A DNA stretch of 64,000 nucleotides from Cyanobium sp. N.Huapi 1H5 (GTDB taxonomy: Bacteria; Cyanobacteriota; Cyanobacteriia; PCC-6307; Cyanobiaceae): assembly GCF_024345535.1 (NCBI RefSeq), contig NZ_JAGQBH010000008.1:1-64000 (forward strand), read 5' to 3'. This document shows positions 59,054 to 64,000 of the stretch, in pieces. Each line of letters begins with the position of its first letter. Position 1 is the stretch's first letter. The notes below the pieces were generated by a model. That model saw nothing but the letters and a program-made list of their open reading frames with translations, made no database searches and was not told the DNA's origin. Position numbers and translations under genes: made by a program.

Positions 59054-60274
59054 ATGGGGTGGCCCGGGATGGAAAGGACAGCTCCCGGAGCCGCACGGCG
59101 GATGGCGGCGGTGGCCGACCCGGTGATCGCCCAGGTGGGGGCCCTGATGCGCCAGCGCCCGGATGCCCTCTCCCTGGCGCAGGGCATGGTCAGCTGGGCG
59201 CCGCCGGAGGCGGTGCGCCAGGCCGTGGGCCGGTCGCTGGCGGAGGCCGACCGGCGGCTCGATCGCTACGGGCCGGTGCAGGGTGAGGAGGCCCTGCTGG
59301 AGGCGGTCCGGCGGGAGCTCACCGAGGAGCGGGGGCTGGATCTGGAGGGCAGCGACCTGCTGGTGACCGCCGGCAGCAACATGGCCTTCAGCGCCATCGC
59401 CCAGGTGCTCTGCGACCCGGGCGATGAGGTGCTGCTGCCGCTGCCCTTCTATTTCAATCACGCCATGGCGATCCGCCTGGCCGGTGGCGTGCCCGTGCCG
59501 GTGGCGGCGGGTCTGGTGCCCGATCCCGAGCGGCTGGCGGCGGCGATCACCCCCCGCACCCGCGCCATCGTGACGATCTCCCCCAGCAATCCCAGCGGCC
59601 TGGTGACGCCGCCGGAGGTGCTGGCGGCCATCAACGGCCTCTGCCACCGCCACGGGCTGCTGCACGTGAGCGACGAGGCCTATGCCGATTTCATCCATGG
59701 GACGGTGCCCCATGGAAGCCCCGGTCGGCTGCCGGGCAGCGGGGGTCACACGGTGTCTCTGTTCTCCCTTTCCAAGGCCTACGGCATGGCCGGCTGGCGG
59801 GTGGGCTACGCGGCGGTTCCCCGCCAGCTGATGGGGGCCCTGGCCAAGGTCCAGGACACGGTGCTGATCTGTCCGCCCCTGGTGAGCCAGGGGGCGGCGC
59901 TGGCGGCCCTGGAGGCCGGTCCGGCCTGGGCCCGGCCCCACATCGCCGCCCTGGGCCAGCGGAGACGGCAGCTGTTCGAGGCGGTGGCGGCGGCCCGCGC
60001 CGGCGGCCAGGCGCTGGAGCTGCTGGGTCCCCCCGACGGCGCCTTCTATGGCCTGCTGCGGTTTCCCTGCAGCCTGGGGGCTGAGCCGCTGATGCGCCAT
60101 CTGGTGCTGGGGCACGGGGTGGCCGCCCTGCCGGGCGACAGCTTCGGTCTGCCGCCGGCCGGTGGCCAGGCCCTGCTGCGGCTCAGCTACGGCATGCTCG
60201 AAGCCACGGCCCTGGCGGAGGCGCTGGGGCGTCTGTTCGAGGCGCTGGCGGTGCTGCAGGCCAGCGGCGACTGA
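59054..60274 (+). CDS. Class I/II aminotransferase
   Basis: 406 aa. Fold type I PLP enzyme: SNPSGLVTP, DEAYADF and PLP lysine Lys241 in SLFSLSKAYGMAGWRVGY. The arginine anchoring carboxylates is in RLSYGM. Similar to aspartate/alanine aminotransferases; substrate cannot be set. It starts 1 bp after the phoR stop, so it may be cotranscribed with phoBR though its role does not look phosphate-linked. Confidence 0.88.
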   Translation: MGWPGMERTAPGAARRMAAVADPVIAQVGALMRQRPDALSLAQGMVSWAPPEAVRQAVGRSLAEADRRLDRYGPVQGEEALLEAVRRELTEERGLDLEGSDLLVTAGSNMAFSAIAQVLCDPGDEVLLPLPFYFNHAMAIRLAGGVPVPVAAGLVPDPERLAAAITPRTRAIVTISPSNPSGLVTPPEVLAAINGLCHRHGLLHVSDEAYADFIHGTVPHGSPGRLPGSGGHTVSLFSLSKAYGMAGWRVGYAAVPRQLMGALAKVQDTVLICPPLVSQGAALAALEAGPAWARPHIAALGQRRRQLFEAVAAARAGGQALELLGPPDGAFYGLLRFPCSLGAEPLMRHLVLGHGVAALPGDSFGLPPAGGQALLRLSYGMLEATALAEALGRLFEALAVLQASGD

Positions 60275-60287
60275 GCCCGGTCGGCGC

Positions 60288-61010
60288 TCACGGCCTGGCG
60301 CTGGAGGTACGGCTGTCGCCCGCGGCACGGCTGTCGCCTGAGGCCGCCAGCATCCAGAACGTGGTCCCATCCGGCCACAGCAGCAGCATCCTGCCGCCCG
60401 CCAGCACGGCGAGGGGATCGCTGAACGCCGGGCTGGCTCCGCGGGCCTTGGCAAGCGGCAGGCGCCGCAGTTCCATTCCATCTGGAGCGGCGGCCAGGCC
60501 GGGGGGGACCTCCCGGGTTGGCGCCGCCTGCTCCCACAGCGCCGCAACGGCGGTGGCCTCGGCCGCCTCAAGCGGCCTGGCCTGCAGGGCCAGGGCCAGC
60601 ATCCGGGTGGTCGCCGCCAGCTCCGCGCCGGGCTTCACGCCGGTGCGCTCCTGGGCAGCGCCCGGCGGCGCCGGGGAGGGCGCCGCTGCCCGACCCTGGT
60701 TACGGGCCGTGCCCCCATCGCCGTTGCGGGTGCCGGGGGCCCCGCGGCGCGGTTGCGCCGGCAGATCCATCGGCGGGGGCGGCGGCAGGGCACTCAGGGG
60801 CGGCAGGGGCAGGGCCGTCAGGGCCGGCTCCTGTGCCTGCTGGCGGCTGAACCGCAGCAGTTCGGGGGTGTCATCCGGCGGTGGCGTTGCCACGGCGCGT
60901 GCTGTCCTGGCGGGTGGACGCAGGGCCGTCACAACAAGAAGCCCGTTCAGGGCCAGCGCCCCGAGCAGGGGAAGACGCAGATGGCGCCAGCGGAGCAGGC
61001 TGGCTTTCAT
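60288..61010 (-). CDS. Anchored proline-rich protein in Exb operon (TonB-position)
   Basis: 240 aa. One N-terminal membrane segment (residues about 13-32), then a proline-rich linker (LPPLSALPPPPPMDLPAQP, residues 65-85) and a C-terminal domain of about 120 residues with LRRLPLAKARG and GRMLLLWPDG. The layout mimics TonB (anchor, Pro-rich span, periplasmic domain) and the gene is in the TonB position after exbB-exbD-exbD, but the C-terminal domain shows no TonB YP-like motif. Its start overlaps the exbD2 stop by 4 bp. Confidence 0.6.
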   Translation of the reverse strand: MKASLLRWRHLRLPLLGALALNGLLVVTALRPPARTARAVATPPPDDTPELLRFSRQQAQEPALTALPLPPLSALPPPPPMDLPAQPRRGAPGTRNGDGGTARNQGRAAAPSPAPPGAAQERTGVKPGAELAATTRMLALALQARPLEAAEATAVAALWEQAAPTREVPPGLAAAPDGMELRRLPLAKARGASPAFSDPLAVLAGGRMLLLWPDGTTFWMLAASGDSRAAGDSRTSSARP

Positions 61011-61372
61011 GGCAGCTGGAGCTCCAGGGGCAGGTCGGTGCGGCCCAGGCGCTCCATCAGCTGCTGCACCGATCCCCAGGGGACGTCCGGGTCGGGGATC
61101 AGGCGCAGGGTCGGCTGGCCAGGGCTGTCCTGGAGGCCCTTGAGCACGGCGGCCAGCTGGGCGGATGGGATGGGCTGGTTCCAGAGCCGCAGCCGGCCGT
61201 CGGCGCCGAGGTGCAGGCTGACGATCCCCTGGCTCGCCGGGCGCTGGGCCAGCCGCTGGGGAATCAGCACCAGCGCCACCGACAGGACCGCGAGTGCGGT
61301 GGCCACCGCCCCGAGGGCTGCGGCGTCCAGGGCCGCTCCCCAGGGAGGAGTGGGTCCGGTCTCGGCGTTCAT
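61007..61372 (-). CDS. ExbD/TolR-like protein 2
   Basis: 121 aa. One membrane segment (residues about 18-37, AAALGAVATALAVLSVALVL) and a periplasmic domain with VSLHLGADGRLRLWNQPIP and LRLIPDPDVPWGSVQQLMERL, the usual ExbD beta-alpha pattern. The conserved membrane Asp of ExbD is not clearly inside the segment; Asp16 lies just before it. Overlaps its neighbours by 4 bp on both sides. Confidence 0.7.
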   Translation of the reverse strand: MNAETGPTPPWGAALDAAALGAVATALAVLSVALVLIPQRLAQRPASQGIVSLHLGADGRLRLWNQPIPSAQLAAVLKGLQDSPGQPTLRLIPDPDVPWGSVQQLMERLGRTDLPLELQLP

Positions 61373-61722
61373 GGCCCCGCCTCCGGCAGGGCCAGCCCCA
61401 CCGGCCGGGGGCTGATCGAACGCAGGTGGGCCAGGGAGCGGGCCACCTCGCCCAGGGGCAGGCGGGCAGCCGGCAGGAAGTGGATCTCGCTGCCAGCCGG
61501 CTGGGAGCCCAGCAGGCCCGGCAGCCGGCCGCGGGACACGGGTTCCCCGTTCACGAACCAGCGATCCCCCGGCGCCTGCACGATCCAGATGGCGCCCGAC
61601 AGCGCCGCTCCGCCAGGGGGGCGCAGTCGCGGCTGACGCTGGCGCGCCAGGTCGGCCAGGGCCGCCACCGACCCGCACAGCAACAGGGTCAACCCCACGA
61701 GGGCGGCAAGGGCGTGGTTCAT
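61369..61722 (-). CDS. ExbD/TolR-like protein 1
   Basis: 117 aa. One membrane segment at the N-terminus (ALAALVGLTLLLCGSVAALAD, residues about 4-24) with Asp24 at its end, and a short periplasmic domain (GAIWIVQAPGDRWFVNGEPV, IHFLPAARLPLGEVARSLAHL). The membrane Asp is at the border rather than mid-helix, so proton coupling is not proven. Overlaps exbB and exbD2 by 4 bp. Confidence 0.65.
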   Translation of the reverse strand: MNHALAALVGLTLLLCGSVAALADLARQRQPRLRPPGGAALSGAIWIVQAPGDRWFVNGEPVSRGRLPGLLGSQPAGSEIHFLPAARLPLGEVARSLAHLRSISPRPVGLALPEAGP

Positions 61723-62216
61723 GTCGGACCAGCCCAGGCACGGCCGAGGCGCTGCAGCCGCAGACACTGGCTGCGCCGCAGCCACTGGTTGGCGAACAGG
61801 CCCGTGCTGGCGATCAGGCTCAGGATCAGGCCCAGGGCCGTGCTCAGCAGCACCTGGCCGAATCCGGCCAGGTTGGCCCCCGCCGGCAGCAGCAGCTGGG
61901 GCCCGAGGCTGGCCAGCACCTGCATCAGTCCAAGCACGGTGCCCACCAGCCCCAGCAGCGGCGCCAGCACGACGGCGGCCTGCAGCAGCGGTTCGCCGAA
62001 GCGCATCTCCAGCTCCCAGTCCTCCAGCAGGCGCCCGGCGGCCGATCCGCCCTGGTCGGCCAGCACCCGTTCCCACTGCTGGCGCCTCAAGGCGCGGCCG
62101 CGCCACCAGGTCCACCAGTAGCGGCCCCGGTCGATCACCACCGTCACCACCGCGATGGACAGGAGAAGCAGCAGCAGGGCGATGGGTCCATGGATCCCGG
62201 GGACCGGTGTCTTCAC
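61719..62216 (-). CDS. exbB: ExbB/TolQ/MotA-family proton channel
   Basis: 165 aa from GTG 62216, shorter than typical ExbB (about 240). Three membrane segments at about 10-28, 75-98 and 118-141, with the family motif LLQAAVVLAPLLGLVGTVLGLM and the GLILSLIA helix. Heads the four-gene operon to 60288. ExbB-ExbD pairs couple the proton gradient to TonB or Tol-Pal work at the envelope. Confidence 0.82.
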   Translation of the reverse strand: MKTPVPGIHGPIALLLLLLSIAVVTVVIDRGRYWWTWWRGRALRRQQWERVLADQGGSAAGRLLEDWELEMRFGEPLLQAAVVLAPLLGLVGTVLGLMQVLASLGPQLLLPAGANLAGFGQVLLSTALGLILSLIASTGLFANQWLRRSQCLRLQRLGRAWAGPT

Positions 62217-62351
62217 CCCTGGCGACGCTGCATCCGACGGGGGCGATCGTATGGGCCGACGTCGCCCGGACGACGTGCCCCAGCTGCTTGACAGTCCCCT
62301 GGTATCGGGCGCTGACTAAGGTGCCCATGGACCGGATCCAGAGGGAGCGCC

Positions 62352-63332
62352 ATGAGCCCCATCCATGCCGATAACAGCCTCAGCATCGGGCAGACCCCGC
62401 TGGTGGAGCTGCATCGCGTCACGGAGGGATGCGGCGCCCGGGTGCTCGCCAAGATCGAGGGCCGCAATCCGGCCTATTCGGTGAAGTGCCGGATCGGCGC
62501 GGCGATGATCTGGCAGGCCGAGAAGGAGGGTCTGCTGGGGCCCGGCAAGGAACTGATCGAGCCCACCAGCGGCAACACCGGCATTGCCCTGGCGTTCGTG
62601 GCCGCCTCTCGGGGCATCCCCCTCACCCTCACCATGCCGGAGACGATGAGCCTGGAGCGGCGCAAGCTGCTCACGGCCTACGGCGCCCACCTGGTGCTCA
62701 CCGAGGGGCGGCTGGGCATGGGGGGGGCCATCGCCGCCGCCCGGGAGCTGGCGGAGTCCGAGCCGGACCGCTGGGTGATGCTGCAGCAGTTCGTTAACCC
62801 GGCCAACCCCCGCATCCACCACGACACCACCGGCCCCGAGATCTGGACGGACACCGGCGGGGTGGTCGATGCCCTGGTCTGCGGCGTCGGCACCGGCGGC
62901 ACCATCACCGGCGTCAGCCGCTACATCAAGACCACCCTCGGCCAGCCGCTGGTGTCGGTGGCGGTGGAGCCGTTCAACAGTCCCGTCATCCGCCAGACCA
63001 TCGCCGGTGAGGATCTCCGGCCCGGTCCCCACAAGATCCAGGGCATCGGCGCCGGGTTCGTCCCCGCCAACCTCGACCTCAGCCTGGTCGACCGGGTCGA
63101 GGCCGTCAGCGACGAGGAGGCGGTGACCATGGCCCGCCGCCTGATGAAGGAGGAGGGGATCCTGGCCGGCATCTCCTGCGGCGCCGCCACGGTGGCCGCC
63201 CTGCGGCTCGCCAGGGAGAAGGCCTTCGAGGGCCGCACGATCGTGGTGGTGCTGCCCGACTCCGGCGAGCGTTACCTCAGTTCAGTGCTGTTCGAGGGTG
63301 TGTTCAACGAACGGGGCCTGGCGGCCGTCTGA
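62352..63332 (+). CDS. cysK: Cysteine synthase (O-acetylserine sulfhydrylase)
   Basis: Makes cysteine from O-acetylserine and sulfide. 326 aa. PLP lysine Lys45 in [10 protein letters not shown], the substrate loop [11 protein letters not shown], the phosphate-binding [10 protein letters not shown] and SGERYLSS near the C-terminus. Full-length CysK/CysM type. It is not next to the sulfate import genes, which lie about 21 kb away. Confidence 0.95.
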   Translation: MSPIHADNSLSIGQTPLVELHRVTEGCGARVLAKIEGRNPAYSVKCRIGAAMIWQAEKEGLLGPGKELIEPTSGNTGIALAFVAASRGIPLTLTMPETMSLERRKLLTAYGAHLVLTEGRLGMGGAIAAARELAESEPDRWVMLQQFVNPANPRIHHDTTGPEIWTDTGGVVDALVCGVGTGGTITGVSRYIKTTLGQPLVSVAVEPFNSPVIRQTIAGEDLRPGPHKIQGIGAGFVPANLDLSLVDRVEAVSDEEAVTMARRLMKEEGILAGISCGAATVAALRLAREKAFEGRTIVVVLPDSGERYLSSVLFEGVFNERGLAAV

Positions 63333-63369
63333 CCCCACCGACCGTTCGCGTGCCGCGAGGCCACCGCCG

Positions 63370-63804
63370 ATGAGTTACCTGCGCCAGATCATGCAGCGGC
63401 TCCATGACCGCTCCACCGCTCCGGCCCCGGTCGACCGCTCCGGCGATCCTGCCGTGCTGGAGGAGCACCTGACGCTGTATGCCGCCCGGCTGGAGGGCTG
63501 CAGCGACGCCATGCTCCACTACGAGGCCGCCTGGCTGGAGCAGCACATCGAGACCCTCGAACTCTGCGCCCGCCAACCGACGATGCTCGCCAGCGCCGGG
63601 GGGGCCGAGCGGGTCGAGCGGCTGCTGCAGGAGAGCCTGCGGTTCCGCCAGCTGCTGGAGAGCTCCCGTGCCACCAGGGGACTCACAGGCGAAGGGGTGC
63701 GGGCCGCGGTGGTGGCCAGCGAACATGCCTGGGAACTGTCCGACCCGGGCCTCCGTCGGGCCTGGGGCTTTCCCGCCGACCCCGGGGGGGGCGCAGGATC
63801 CTGA
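63370..63804 (+). CDS. Unknown helical protein
   Basis: 144 aa from ATG 63370. Largely helical and charged (LTLYAARLEGCSDAMLHYEAAWLEQHIETLELCARQ split over residues about 38-75), no membrane segment or signal peptide, no family recognised. Follows cysK by 37 bp; a shared transcript is possible. Confidence 0.55.
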   Translation: MSYLRQIMQRLHDRSTAPAPVDRSGDPAVLEEHLTLYAARLEGCSDAMLHYEAAWLEQHIETLELCARQPTMLASAGGAERVERLLQESLRFRQLLESSRATRGLTGEGVRAAVVASEHAWELSDPGLRRAWGFPADPGGGAGS

Positions 63805-63899
63805 GGGCCCCTTGTCCCGGCTCGCGAACCGTGTTCCCTGCGATACACACCGCCGCACCAGGTTCCCCAAGGATTCCCTGAACGTCCTCCTGCAGCACC

Positions 63900-64000
63900 A
63901 TGGCGAGCTTCACGATCAGCCTGGAAGGAGGCAAGTCCTTCAGCTGTCCCGACGACACCTACATCCTCGATGCGGCCGAGGAGCAGGGCATCGATCTGCC
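63900..64000 (+). CDS. petF: Plant-type [2Fe-2S] ferredoxin (5' part only)
   Basis: The first 33 residues are seen (MASFTISLEGGKSFSCPDDT and then YILDAAEEQGIDL). TYILDAAEEQGIDLP is the invariant segment just before the [2Fe-2S] cysteine loop of photosynthetic ferredoxins; the cysteines themselves lie outside the window. Likely the photosystem I acceptor ferredoxin or a paralogue. Confidence 0.8.
   Translation, partial: MASFTISLEGGKSFSCPDDTYILDAAEEQGIDL

Noticed and set aside
60288-61010. TonB.
   Set aside because: Anchor and proline-rich linker fit, but I cannot see a TonB C-terminal domain.

Overview
The window is a high-GC cyanobacterial chromosome segment, most like the Cyanobium/Synechococcus (alpha-cyanobacterial) group. 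Supporting signs are glutamate-1-semialdehyde aminomutase for C5 tetrapyrrole synthesis, the CysR/SbpA/CysTWA sulfate cluster, an SphX/PstS - PtrA-like Crp - PhoB - PhoR phosphate cluster, a COG0523-WD40-ZnuACB zinc locus, a plant-type ferredoxin start and several short proteins of a cyanobacterial kind. Genus is inferred from gene content and synteny only. I saw no tRNA, rRNA, insertion sequence, prophage or CRISPR array.

Layout. 1-8679 (minus): one uninterrupted frame of at least 2893 codons that runs out of the window. It encodes a repetitive adhesin-like protein with 18 units of about 100 aa, a cadherin-like segment, Calx-beta-type domains and a LamG-like domain nested inside another beta domain. 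9014-14598: 5-oxoprolinase and an exported gamma-glutamyltransferase with overlapping frames. 14609-17859: HdeD-like membrane protein, a small exported protein, a K+ channel and type II NADH dehydrogenase. 18005-22798: a Zur-like box followed by a COG0523 GTPase, WD40 protein and ZnuA-ZnuC-ZnuB. 22762-24088: a DEDDh exonuclease and an unknown anchored protein. 24213-31021 (minus): hemL, livK-H-M-G-F and a K+ channel with a zinc-ribbon tail, tightly packed. 31083-35522: GlcD-like FAD oxidase, small proteins, ChrA and a class II amidotransferase. 35573-41200: sulfate uptake (SbpA, CysA, CysT, CysW) with two regulators (Rrf2, CysR-like). 41272-45052: GT25 glycosyltransferase, UDP-galactopyranose mutase, a MIOX-like HD-fold protein and a CDF exporter. 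45194-46525: a long inverted repeat and sulfide:quinone oxidoreductase. 46530-54295: glycogen phosphorylase, a two-RCK membrane protein overlapping a degenerate pyruvate-kinase-like gene, a DUF7219-type protein and CorA. 54421-59052: phosphate acquisition and control (PstS/SphX, CHAD, Pho box, PtrA-like, PhoB, PhoR). 59054-64000: aminotransferase, a four-gene ExbB-ExbD-ExbD-anchored-protein operon, cysteine synthase, an unknown protein and the start of a ferredoxin.

How the genes work together. Three nutrient modules look self-contained. Zinc: an operator, a putative metallochaperone and a high-affinity importer. Sulfur: sulfate import with dedicated regulators, plus SQR and cysteine synthase elsewhere in the window. 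Phosphorus: a binding protein, a possible polyphosphate-binding CHAD protein and a regulator cascade under a three-unit Pho box. The less familiar parts are the giant modular protein, the RCK/PK-like pair, the reduced Exb operon with a non-TonB partner, and the MIOX-like protein.
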